Positions 57,027 through 64,000 of a DNA stretch of 64,000 bases are shown here, piece by piece. The stretch is from positions 186,001 to 250,000 of the forward strand of contig CALOEL010000002.1 of NCBI GenBank assembly GCA_942492375.1. Direction: 5' to 3'. The first letter of the stretch is position 1; every line of letters begins with the position of its first letter. Both the position numbers and the translations under genes were made by a program. A model generated the notes under the pieces. The model was given only the letters and a program-made list of their open reading frames with translations. It did not search any database and was not told where the DNA came from. This DNA is from JAHEAO01 sp942492375 (GTDB lineage Bacteria > Pseudomonadota > Alphaproteobacteria > Rhodobacterales > Rhodobacteraceae).

Positions 57027-58076
57027 CTACAGGCCTATCGGTGAGATCCCGCCCGCGAAAGCCGCCAGGATCGGCGCGACCAGGGCGATGCCGTCGCGCA
57101 GGTAGTCCATGGCGCCCTCTTTCAACCCATGCGCTTCGCGCCAGTCTTCGGCATCTACCCGCTCGTCGGTCCCCTCGCTTTCGCTGGCCTGCTCGGCGAG
57201 CGTTCGGACCCGGTCGTCGAGGACCAGGGCCACGGGCAGGAAGAAGCTCAGGATCAACAAGCTGAAATAGGTGCCGGTATAGAGCGCGGCGGACGTCACG
57301 ACGGAATCATAGGCCGACTGTTCCGCGTCCGAGACCATGGCGGCCGGCCAGTACATCCAGCTGGTCACGAAGAACATGCCGAAGGTGAGGGTCAGGCTGG
57401 AAAGGTAGAGCTGCTGCCGCATCTGTCTCAGGTTTTCCGCCAGCAGGGCGGCCTGTTGCTCCGGGTCCTCGTCGTCGCGGCTTTGCAGGCAGAGGATCAT
57501 GCCGACAGCCAGCGCGCCGACGCCAAGGCCCGCGAAGATATTGACGATGTCCAGTATGCGGAGGAACAGGGAAATGACCGGTATGTCGCCGCATCGGCCC
57601 AGCAGCCACTGGTCGTCCGGTGCGTCACAGCCCGGCAGGGTTCCCTGCGACAGCGCGCCCTCGAAGACCCCCGCACCGAGGTAATGGTAGACCCGCGGCC
57701 CGTCCGGCATCGCATCTTTCTGAAGTGTCGGGACGATGACCAGCAGCAGGATGAAGGCGATCGTGACGAGCGCCGCCACCCGTGTTTCAAGGGCCGTCGG
57801 GCGCGCGAGATTGCGGACCAGAAGGGCCAGCGCAAGCACCGTGAAGGAGAGGAAAAGCCATGTCGCGGCAAGGAACCTGTAGCGGCCCGCCACTTCCAGC
57901 CATTGGCCGCCGTCCTGGACAACATCGGGCGGCAGAACGAGGTCGGAGGCCATCAGGTGACTCATGACGATGGCGTTCGTCGCGAACATGGCGACAGGAA
58001 GCAAGGCGATGGCGAAGTAGCGCACCTTTACTCGACGGATCTGCAATCCCGACCCCTTCGGCTTGTTCACTGTCAC
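57027..58076 (-). CDS. Hypothetical membrane protein
   Basis: A 349-residue integral membrane protein of unknown family. Hydrophobic segments lie at about 20-40, 70-88, 98-115, 165-190, 220-245 and 258-280; the C-terminal 70 residues are charged and then end in a weak helix GIALVAPILAAFAGG. A periplasmic loop contains two Cys pairs (GCDAPDD, GRCGD). There is no recognisable domain. It follows the BrnA-like gene convergently (31 bases). Codon use is like its neighbours, so it is probably a resident gene. Confidence 0.6.
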   Translation of the reverse strand: MTVNKPKGSGLQIRRVKVRYFAIALLPVAMFATNAIVMSHLMASDLVLPPDVVQDGGQWLEVAGRYRFLAATWLFLSFTVLALALLVRNLARPTALETRVAALVTIAFILLLVIVPTLQKDAMPDGPRVYHYLGAGVFEGALSQGTLPGCDAPDDQWLLGRCGDIPVISLFLRILDIVNIFAGLGVGALAVGMILCLQSRDDEDPEQQAALLAENLRQMRQQLYLSSLTLTFGMFFVTSWMYWPAAMVSDAEQSAYDSVVTSAALYTGTYFSLLILSFFLPVALVLDDRVRTLAEQASESEGTDERVDAEDWREAHGLKEGAMDYLRDGIALVAPILAAFAGGISPIGL

Positions 58077-58198
58077 GAGGACTGCATATCACAAAAGCGG
58101 TTTGTGCGCAGGACGTTGACGGCAGCCCATCGGCACGCGGCGGGCAGGGGAGGGGGAGGCCCCGGAGCGAGGTCCGGGGCCGCGTCGGCGGGATCCGC

Positions 58199-60175
58199 TT
58201 AGAGCTGGATCCGGTAGAGGCTGAAGCCCGCGTCGTTCGAGCCCGCTTCCTCCATCGTGACGCCCTTGACGTCGCTGACATATTCGGTCGCCTTCGGGCC
58301 GGTCTCGAAGATGACGCTGGTGCCCGGCAGCGGCGCGAAGGTCCAGTTGGCGTCGGCCGAGGGGTTGATGGTGCCCTGTTCGACGATGTAGCGCACGATG
58401 ATGTCGCGGTTGGTGTCGGGGCCCTCGAAGATGATCGTGTCGCCCTTGGCGCCGGGGAAGTCGCCGCCGCCGCCCGCGCGGTAGTTGTTGGTGGCGACGA
58501 CGAACTTCATCTCTGGCGTCACCGGCTGGCCCTCGTGCTGGAGGTTGACGATGCGGTTGGCGTTGGGGTTCAGGTCCTCTCCCTTCGGGCCGTATTTCGA
58601 GGGCTGGCTGAGGTCGATCTGGTAGGTCACGCCGTCGATCACGTCGAAATTGTAGCTGGGGAAGTCGGGGTTCAGCAGGGTCTGGTCCTGTTCGCCTGGC
58701 GTCACCTGGTTGAACATCCCGGCCGAGCGTTCCAGCCAGTCCTTGAGCTGCTGCCCGTCGATCAGCACGGCGCGGATCGTGTTGGGGTAGAGGTAGAGGT
58801 CGGCGACGTTCTTGATCGCCACGTCGCCGGCGGGGACATCGGTGTAGTATTCGGCGCCGCCGCGGCCGCCGGCCTTGAAGGGTGCTGCGGCCGAGACGAT
58901 GGGCAGGCCCTCGTATTCGGTGCCTTTCATCATCTCCTCGATATACCATTGCTGGGCGATCGAGACGATCTGGACAGACGGATCATCGGCCACCAGCGCG
59001 AAATAGCTGTGCAGCGGCGCCGAGGTCTTGCCGACGCCGCGGCGGACATATTCCAGCGTCGCCTCGTGCACGTCCTCGACCGATTGCAGCACGTCCTCCT
59101 GGCTGTCCACCAGCGCCGAGACCGAGCGGTCCTCGTTGCGCTTCGAGATCGGGCGGGTTTCGACGGAATGGGTGAGCACGCGCCAGGCGTCGCCGTCGCG
59201 TTCCAGCATCAGGTCGATGACGCCGAGATGGCTGCCCCAGAAGCCGCCCATGACGGCGGGCTTGCCGTGGATCGTGCCGGCCGCCACGTCGATGCCGGCA
59301 TAGTCGGCATAGGTGTCGGACGGGAAGACAAGGTGGCTGTGGCCGGTCATCACCGCGTCGATGCCGTCGACGGCGGCGAGCGGAACGGAGGAGTTTTCCA
59401 TGCCCTCGCTATGGTCGGCGTCGCCGATGCCGGAATGCGACAGCGCGATGATGATATCGGCGCCTTCCTCGCGGATCTGCGGCACCCAGGCCTGCGCGGT
59501 CGCCACGATGTCGCGGGCGCTGACATTGCCTTCGAGGTGGCGGCGGTCCCAGGTCATGATCTGCGGCGGCACGAAGCCGATGATGCCGATGCGGATAGGA
59601 TGCTCGGTGCCGTCGCCGTCCTTCACCATGCGATCGAGGATGACATAGGGCGGCACCAGCGTTTCGTCGGCGGTGGGGCTGGCGCCTTCGGTCTTGACGA
59701 CATTGGCCGAGACGATCGGAAAATCGGCGCCGGCCAGCGATTTCATCAGGAAGTCGAGGCCGTAGTTGAATTCGTGGTTGCCGAGCGTCGAGGCGTCGAA
59801 GCCCACGGTGTTCATCGCGGTGATGACGGGGTGCATGTCGCCCTCTTTCATGCCGCGCTCATAGGCGATGTAGTCGCCCATTGGATTGCCCTGCAGGAAG
59901 TCGCCGTTGTCGAGAAGCATGGAATTGGTCGCTTCGGCGCGGATATCGGCGATATGGGCGGCGGTGCGGGCGAGGCCCACGGTGTCGATCGGCTGGTCGG
60001 AATAGTAGTCGTAGGGATAGACATGCACGTGCAGGTCGGTCGTCTCCATGATCCTGAGATGCGCCTGGTTAGCGGCGGCGCGGGCGGAATAGGGATGCAG
60101 CGCGATCAAGCCCGCCCCCGCGATTCCGGACGAGATGAAGCCGCGGCGGCTGAGATGAGTTGGCGTTCTGGACAT
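58199..60175 (-). CDS. cpdB: Periplasmic 2',3'-cyclic-nucleotide phosphodiesterase / 3'-nucleotidase
   Basis: A 658-residue CpdB-type metallophosphoesterase that converts 2',3'-cyclic nucleotides and 3'-nucleotides to nucleosides in the periplasm. The N-terminus SRRGFIS followed by a hydrophobic stretch is a twin-arginine signal. Metal ligands are visible: DLHVHVY, DNGD, GNHEFNYG and TGHSH. The second half is the 5'-nucleotidase C-terminal domain. Its substrates are the direct products of the RNase T2 encoded at 44.5 kb, so both serve the same scavenging route. Confidence 0.92.
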   Translation of the reverse strand: MSRTPTHLSRRGFISSGIAGAGLIALHPYSARAAANQAHLRIMETTDLHVHVYPYDYYSDQPIDTVGLARTAAHIADIRAEATNSMLLDNGDFLQGNPMGDYIAYERGMKEGDMHPVITAMNTVGFDASTLGNHEFNYGLDFLMKSLAGADFPIVSANVVKTEGASPTADETLVPPYVILDRMVKDGDGTEHPIRIGIIGFVPPQIMTWDRRHLEGNVSARDIVATAQAWVPQIREEGADIIIALSHSGIGDADHSEGMENSSVPLAAVDGIDAVMTGHSHLVFPSDTYADYAGIDVAAGTIHGKPAVMGGFWGSHLGVIDLMLERDGDAWRVLTHSVETRPISKRNEDRSVSALVDSQEDVLQSVEDVHEATLEYVRRGVGKTSAPLHSYFALVADDPSVQIVSIAQQWYIEEMMKGTEYEGLPIVSAAAPFKAGGRGGAEYYTDVPAGDVAIKNVADLYLYPNTIRAVLIDGQQLKDWLERSAGMFNQVTPGEQDQTLLNPDFPSYNFDVIDGVTYQIDLSQPSKYGPKGEDLNPNANRIVNLQHEGQPVTPEMKFVVATNNYRAGGGGDFPGAKGDTIIFEGPDTNRDIIVRYIVEQGTINPSADANWTFAPLPGTSVIFETGPKATEYVSDVKGVTMEEAGSNDAGFSLYRIQL

Positions 60176-60480
60176 CGGATCATTCCCCCTGTGGCTTGAG
60201 TCTTTCGAATATCCTACACTCCTTTGCTAACGCTCCGATGACAAATCTGCCCACGGGCCGGATCCCGCCGGATACCTAATGGTTGTGCCGGTGAATGAAA
60301 ATCCCGATTGGGTTGTACCGTCGCCGATCGAACGGGCTGATCGTCTTCGTCGCGGTCTTCGCCATGTCGCGGTTCTTCATCCGGCAGGCGTCGGAGCATC
60401 GCTGATCCGGTGGGGCTGGGCCATGCGCCGCAATTGCATCGCATCCGGCCGCGTGGCAGACAGGCGAAAACGGGAACGCG
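60176..60480. other. 305-base intergenic stretch between cpdB and nudC
   Basis: It must contain promoters for both divergent genes. One short open frame, 60295-60405 (+), would encode a 36-residue protein with a single hydrophobic stretch (LIVFVAVFAMSRFF) between basic ends, but its ribosome site overlaps the start codon and I do not count it as a gene. No other feature seen. Confidence 0.45.
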
Positions 60481-61446
60481 ATGAAACTGGCCGAGACGGT
60501 GACATTCGGCGGCTCGGGGCTGGACCGGGCCGCGCAGCTGCGGTTTGACGCGGATCAGGTCGCGGCGCGGCTGGCCGACCCGTCGGCGCGGGCGCTGGCG
60601 ATCTGGCGCGGCAAGCCGCTGATCTGCGGCGAGGCGGATTGCGCCGCCGTCTGGCTGCCGGTCGATCATCCGCTGCTGGGTCTGGCCGACGAGGCGCCGA
60701 CCTTCCTGGGGATGAACGGGTCCGGGGCCTGCTTTGCCTACGACATCTCGGGCTGGGAGCCGCAGGAATTGCCCGACACGCTGGGCGCGCTGTTCGACGC
60801 GACCGAGCAGCGGCATCCCGACCTGCCCGCCGACCAGCGGTTCGCCGAACTGCGCGCGGTGATGACCCGGCTCGCGCCGCGCGACGCGGAACTGCTGGCG
60901 ACGGCGCGGGCGATCCTCGGCTGGCATGAGAGCCACGGCTTCTGCGCCAAATGCGGCGTGCGGACCCATGTGGCGCAGGCCGGCTGGCAGCGCGACTGCC
61001 CGGCCTGCGGCGCGCGGCACTTTCCCCGCACCGATCCGGTCGTGATCATGCTGATCACCCATGGCAACAGTGTGCTGATCGGCCGGTCGCCCGGCTGGCC
61101 CGAGGGCATGTTCTCGCTGCTGGCCGGATTCGTCGAACCGGGCGAGACGATAGAGGCGGCGGTGCGGCGCGAGGTTTTCGAGGAAACCGCCGTCAGGGTA
61201 GGCGAGGTCGGCTATCTGGCCTCGCAGCCCTGGCCGTTCCCGTCGTCGCTGATGCTGGGCTGCCACGGCCGCGCGACCAGCCGCGAGATCACCGTCGATC
61301 CGGTCGAGATCGAGGATGCGCTCTGGGTCAGCCGCGAGGAGATGATGCAGGTCTTCGCGGGCGCGCATCCGAGGATCAAGACGCCACGACGCGGCGCGAT
61401 CGCGCATTTCCTTCTGCGGAACTGGCTTGCGGACCGGCTGGTTTGA
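60481..61446 (+). CDS. nudC: NAD+ diphosphatase (Nudix, NudC)
   Basis: Hydrolyses NAD(H) and removes NAD caps from RNA. The 321-residue protein has the zinc ribbon CAKCG and CPACG (about residues 155-178), then the Nudix box GFVEPGETIEAAVRREVFEE (about 217-240) and the NudC-diagnostic SQPWPFPSS (about 245-253). Both the N-terminal domain and the length agree with NudC. It precedes a START-like gene by 37 bases. Confidence 0.93.
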   Translation: MKLAETVTFGGSGLDRAAQLRFDADQVAARLADPSARALAIWRGKPLICGEADCAAVWLPVDHPLLGLADEAPTFLGMNGSGACFAYDISGWEPQELPDTLGALFDATEQRHPDLPADQRFAELRAVMTRLAPRDAELLATARAILGWHESHGFCAKCGVRTHVAQAGWQRDCPACGARHFPRTDPVVIMLITHGNSVLIGRSPGWPEGMFSLLAGFVEPGETIEAAVRREVFEETAVRVGEVGYLASQPWPFPSSLMLGCHGRATSREITVDPVEIEDALWVSREEMMQVFAGAHPRIKTPRRGAIAHFLLRNWLADRLV

Positions 61447-61483
61447 CCGCAGAACCGGAAGCGCGGAGGGACGGCAGGGAAAG

Positions 61484-61963
61484 ATGAAGTTTTCGACCAG
61501 ACAGGATATCGAGGCACCGGTCGATTTCGTCTTCGGCCGGGCAACCGATTTTTCCGCCTTCGAGAAACAGGCGCTGCGCCGGGGGATCGAGATCGCCCGC
61601 ACCGACGATCTGACCGTTGCCGCCCCCGGAATGCGCTGGAACGCGACCTTCGCCTTTCGTGGCAAGCCCCGGCGGATCGACGCGGAACTGGCCGCCTTCG
61701 ACGATCCCAACGCGTTTCTCATCCAGTCGGCCACCGGCGGTGTCGAGAGTGATCTGGTCGTCGATTTCATGGCGCTGTCGCGCAGCCGGACGCGGGTTGT
61801 CGTGGGGCTCGACATGCGGCCCAAGACCCTGTCGGCGCGGCTGTTCATCCAGTCGCTGAAATTCGCGAAGGCCAATCTGTACGGACGGTTCGAGACCCGC
61901 GTCGCGCGGTTCGCCCGCGACATCGAAGAGCAGTACAACCGGTCGTCGGGCCTGCGCCCCTGA
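61484..61963 (+). CDS. SRPBCC (START-like) family protein
   Basis: A 159-residue lipid-binding-fold protein. MKFSTRQDIEAPVDFVFGRATDFSAFE begins the helix-grip fold; the strand FLIQSATGGVESDLVVDFMAL and the long C-terminal helix AKANLYGRFETRVARFARDIEEQY complete it. The ligand is unknown. ATG 61484 has AGGGA upstream. It follows nudC closely, converges with pheA (3 bases between stops), and is otherwise unremarkable. Confidence 0.75.
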   Translation: MKFSTRQDIEAPVDFVFGRATDFSAFEKQALRRGIEIARTDDLTVAAPGMRWNATFAFRGKPRRIDAELAAFDDPNAFLIQSATGGVESDLVVDFMALSRSRTRVVVGLDMRPKTLSARLFIQSLKFAKANLYGRFETRVARFARDIEEQYNRSSGLRP

Positions 61964-61966
61964 CCG

Positions 61967-62800
61967 CTACTTGCGGCGAGGGTCGGCGGGGTAGACCCCG
62001 AGCAGCGTCATGTGCGTGGTGAAGAAATCGAGCTCTTCCAACGCAAGCTGCACGTTCCGGTCGTCGGGATGGCCTTCGATATCGGCATAGAACTGCGTGG
62101 CCGAGAAATTGCCGTCGACCATGTAGCTTTCCAGCTTCGTCATGTTGACGTTGTTGGTCGCGAAGCCACCCATCGCCTTGTAGAGCGCGGCGGGGATGTT
62201 CCGGACGCGGAACACGAAGGAGGTGATCATTCCCGCCTTGCCGCGGCGCTTGAAATCGGGTTCGCGCGCCATGATCAGGAAGCGGGTGGTGTTCTTGTCG
62301 TGATCTTCGATATGGCGGGCAAGCACGCTCAGCCCGTAGATCTCTCCGGCCAGTTCCGAGGCGAGCGCGGCCTGCCGGGGATCGCCGAGTTCGGCGATAT
62401 GCTGGGCCGATCCCGCAGTGTCCGCGCCGATGACGGGTCGGATCCCCTTGGAGCGCAGGAAATCGCGGCACTGGCCCAGAAGGACGGTGTGGCTCATCGC
62501 GCTTTGGACATCCTCGATCCGCGTGCCGGGGATGCCCAGAAGGTTGATGTGGACCCGCACGAAAGCCTCGTCGACGATATGCAGCCCCGAGGAGGGCAGA
62601 AGATGATGGATGTCGGCGACCCGGCCATAGGTCGAGTTCTCGACCGGCAGCATCGCCAGGTCGGCCTCTGATTTCCGGACCGCCTCGATGGCATCCTCGA
62701 AGGTGGGGCAGGGCATGGCTTCAAGCTCTGGCCGTGCCTCGCGACAGGCTTGATGCGAATAGGCGCCGGGCTCTCCCTGGAAGGCGATACGTGCGGTCAT
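61967..62800 (-). CDS. pheA: Prephenate dehydratase
   Basis: Converts prephenate to phenylpyruvate, the last committed step of phenylalanine synthesis. The 277-residue protein starts TARIAFQGEPGAYSHQA, has the catalytic TRF motif in KNTTRFLIM and the C-terminal ACT domain with LESYMVDGNF (the ESRP-type regulatory site, Phe feedback). No chorismate-mutase part, as usual in alphaproteobacteria. ATG 62800 is chosen; the open frame upstream overlaps the divergent cycM promoter. PheST are encoded at 34-39 kb, not nearby. Confidence 0.93.
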   Translation of the reverse strand: MTARIAFQGEPGAYSHQACREARPELEAMPCPTFEDAIEAVRKSEADLAMLPVENSTYGRVADIHHLLPSSGLHIVDEAFVRVHINLLGIPGTRIEDVQSAMSHTVLLGQCRDFLRSKGIRPVIGADTAGSAQHIAELGDPRQAALASELAGEIYGLSVLARHIEDHDKNTTRFLIMAREPDFKRRGKAGMITSFVFRVRNIPAALYKAMGGFATNNVNMTKLESYMVDGNFSATQFYADIEGHPDDRNVQLALEELDFFTTHMTLLGVYPADPRRK

Positions 62801-62914
62801 CGGAATTTTTGCCTCTGTCACGGGTGCTGCGCGCGTCGTGGCGGTCTTATACCTTGAATCTTGCACGGGGAACCGGATAGATAACCCGAAATCCAGGACA
62901 AGACGGAACGCGAC

Positions 62915-63439
62915 ATGTTCGACACAATGACAATGACCAAGATCATCGGCGGCCTCTGTGGGACGTTCCTGATCTTTCTGCTGGGCAATATGGCGGCGGA
63001 AAGCCTTTACCATGTCGGTGCCGAAGCCCATGGCGACGAAGAACTTGCGATGGCCTATCCGATCGAGGTGGACAGCGCAGGCGGTGACACGGGCGAAGTA
63101 GAGGAAGCCGTCGATTTCAGCGTTCTGCTTGCAGATGCCGATCCGGCGGCCGGTGAAAAAGTCTGGGGCAAATGCCAGGCCTGCCACAAGCTGGACGGCA
63201 CCAACGGCACCGGCCCGTATCTGGATGGCGTGGTCGGACGCGAGATCGCGGCGGTCGGGGATTTCAGCTATTCCGACGCGCTGGCCGGTCTGGAAGGTGC
63301 CTGGACCCCCGAGAAACTGAGCGACTTCATCGAAGACCCGAGAGGGTATGCGCCCGGCACCAAGATGACCTTCGCGGGGATTCCCAAGGCCGAGGATCGC
63401 GCGGCGCTGGTTGCCTATCTGAATACGGTCGGCGGCTGA
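62915..63439 (+). CDS. Membrane-anchored cytochrome c (CycM-type)
   Basis: A 174-residue c-type cytochrome. Residues 9-30 form an uncleaved membrane anchor; a flexible acidic linker (40-70) tethers the heme domain in the periplasm, with CxxCH at Cys87/Cys90/His91 and the axial Met in PGTKMTFAG near 151. This architecture is that of Paracoccus CycM (c552) and Rhodobacter cytochrome c-y, which carry electrons from bc1 to oxidases. An intrinsic terminator follows. The gene is 114 bases from divergent pheA. Confidence 0.87.
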   Translation: MFDTMTMTKIIGGLCGTFLIFLLGNMAAESLYHVGAEAHGDEELAMAYPIEVDSAGGDTGEVEEAVDFSVLLADADPAAGEKVWGKCQACHKLDGTNGTGPYLDGVVGREIAAVGDFSYSDALAGLEGAWTPEKLSDFIEDPRGYAPGTKMTFAGIPKAEDRAALVAYLNTVGG

Positions 63440-63466
63440 TCCGCCATCAAGGCCGGAACGCCGAAC

Positions 63467-63498
63467 GGGCCGCCCTTGCCGGGCGGCCCTTTCTTTTT
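63467..63498 (+). terminator. Intrinsic terminator after the cytochrome gene
   Basis: GGGCCGCCC, loop TTGCC, GGGCGGCCC followed by TTTCTTTTT. Strong and well positioned 28 bases past the stop; it precedes the convergent permease. Confidence 0.9.
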
Positions 63499-63506
63499 CG
63501 TCGTCG

Positions 63507-64000
63507 TCACGCCGAGAGCCAGGCCTGGAACAGCAGCCCGCTGGCCAGCGCCCCGGTCAGCGACAGCGCGATGTAGAGCGCGAAGACCCGCGGCTTGGCC
63601 AGCGCCCAGACGGCGATCGCGGCGGGCAGCGAGGTGACGCCGCCCGCGACCAGGAAGGCGAGACCGGCGCCGGGCGCCATGCCCTGTTCGATCAGCCCGC
63701 CGACAAGCGGCAGCGCGGCATAGCCGTTGAGATAGGCCGGCACACCGACCACGGCGGCAAGGGCGATGGGGCCGATCCCGGTGCCGCCCAGAAGCGACGT
63801 GATCGTTTCCGCGGGAACGAGCACCAGCATCAGGCTTTCCAGAAGGAAGGCGAGGGTCAGCCATTGGCCGAGGAACAGCGTGGATTTCCAGGCCTCGCGG
63901 CCGAATTTCGCCCGGCGTTCGGGATCGGTCCAGAACCGCCAGACCACGGGCCCCGGCGCGCGCAGCTTCGCCCCGCCGCAGCCGCCATTGCCGATGCCGT
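63507..64000 (-). CDS. Permease (DUF318/two-domain transporter-like), 3' part only
   Basis: The gene runs off the right edge; 164 codons are in the window. Visible helices: WLTLAFLLESLMLVLVPA, GIGPIALAAVVGVPAYLNGYAALPLVGGLI, GAGLAFLVAGGVTSLPAAIAVWAL and FALYIALSLTGALASGLLF. The NGYAALPLVGGLIEQGM and GGVTSLPAA motifs are like those in the DUF318/permease family that includes arsenite-type and thiol-related exporters. Just inside the edge the frame reads NGGCGGAKLRAP, a Cys-containing cytoplasmic loop. Substrate unknown. Confidence 0.75.
   Translation of the reverse strand, partial: GIGNGGCGGAKLRAPGPVVWRFWTDPERRAKFGREAWKSTLFLGQWLTLAFLLESLMLVLVPAETITSLLGGTGIGPIALAAVVGVPAYLNGYAALPLVGGLIEQGMAPGAGLAFLVAGGVTSLPAAIAVWALAKPRVFALYIALSLTGALASGLLFQAWLSA

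Noticed and set aside
58535..60199. 554-codon frame antisense to cpdB
   Set aside because: Same GC-skew artefact; the cpdB strand carries all recognisable motifs.
60295..60405. 36-codon frame with one hydrophobic stretch before nudC
   Set aside because: GGTGA runs directly into the ATG, so there is no usable ribosome-site spacing; noted as low-probability only.

Overview
The window is about 64 kb of high-GC chromosome from an alphaproteobacterium, almost certainly a member of the Rhodobacteraceae (Rhodobacter/Paracoccus/Roseobacter relatives). The basis is the combination of polyhydroxybutyrate genes (phaA, phaB, a phasin), an Mcl1-type malyl-CoA lyase, a long-chain polyprenyl diphosphate synthase plus COQ9 (ubiquinone), TrcR (DUF1013), a TIGR02302 protein, a membrane-anchored CycM-type cytochrome c and a CtrA-like box. 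The species cannot be named from the sequence alone. I see no rRNA, tRNA, CRISPR array, prophage or intact insertion sequence. Almost everything is core housekeeping DNA.

Layout. 0-9.7 kb: a TPR lipoprotein-like protein, ispE and convergent ispB (isoprenoids), a DUF2007/tRNA methyltransferase pair, a YdcH protein, a YddG-type exporter, then a pha cluster (phaA, a patatin-like hydrolase, phaB) and a stand-alone EAL phosphodiesterase. 9.8-18.4 kb: tag, a TlpA-like thioredoxin, then argH, a 50-residue LptM-like lipoprotein, DUF2834, a phasin, lysA and TIGR02302. 18.5-25.3 kb: an MJ0042 zinc-ribbon protein, the overlapping ftsE-ftsX-plsC-PPOX operon, a membrane LuxR regulator, accA and a dipeptidase-ribokinase pair. 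26-33.9 kb: mcl1, D-amino-acid transaminase, DUF1244, an N-formylglutamate amidohydrolase, pyk, rpmI-rplT, NnrS and YrbL.

34-45 kb: pheS and pheT are separated by about 1.6 kb of accessory DNA holding an internally deleted ASCH gene, a lower-GC orphan gene, an intact ASCH gene and two multi-hairpin elements. Then come YtoQ, a Nu-class-like GST, mscL, ald with a divergent Lrp/AsnC regulator, DUF2270, rpsU with divergent coq9, and a secreted RNase T2. 45-50 kb: trcR, a membrane-protein gene lying between two imperfect inverted repeats, a LOV-HWE photoreceptor histidine kinase, and an SDR/TetR divergent pair with two strong operators. 50-64 kb: a truncated L,D-transpeptidase, recR-ybaB-(TauD)-dnaX, DUF202, a gene preceded by a CtrA-type box, rsgA, the SRP RNA gene, a BrnA-like protein, a periplasmic cpdB, nudC, a START-like protein, pheA, cycM and the 3' part of a permease cut by the window end.

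No single locus is clearly a new multi-gene system. The best leads are short or structural: the LptM-like lipoprotein between argH and lysA, the duplicated and decayed ASCH locus inside pheST, the inverted-repeat-bounded gene next to the LOV kinase, two in-register four-unit 11-bp arrays 46 kb apart, and the patatin gene embedded in the phaA-phaB cluster.
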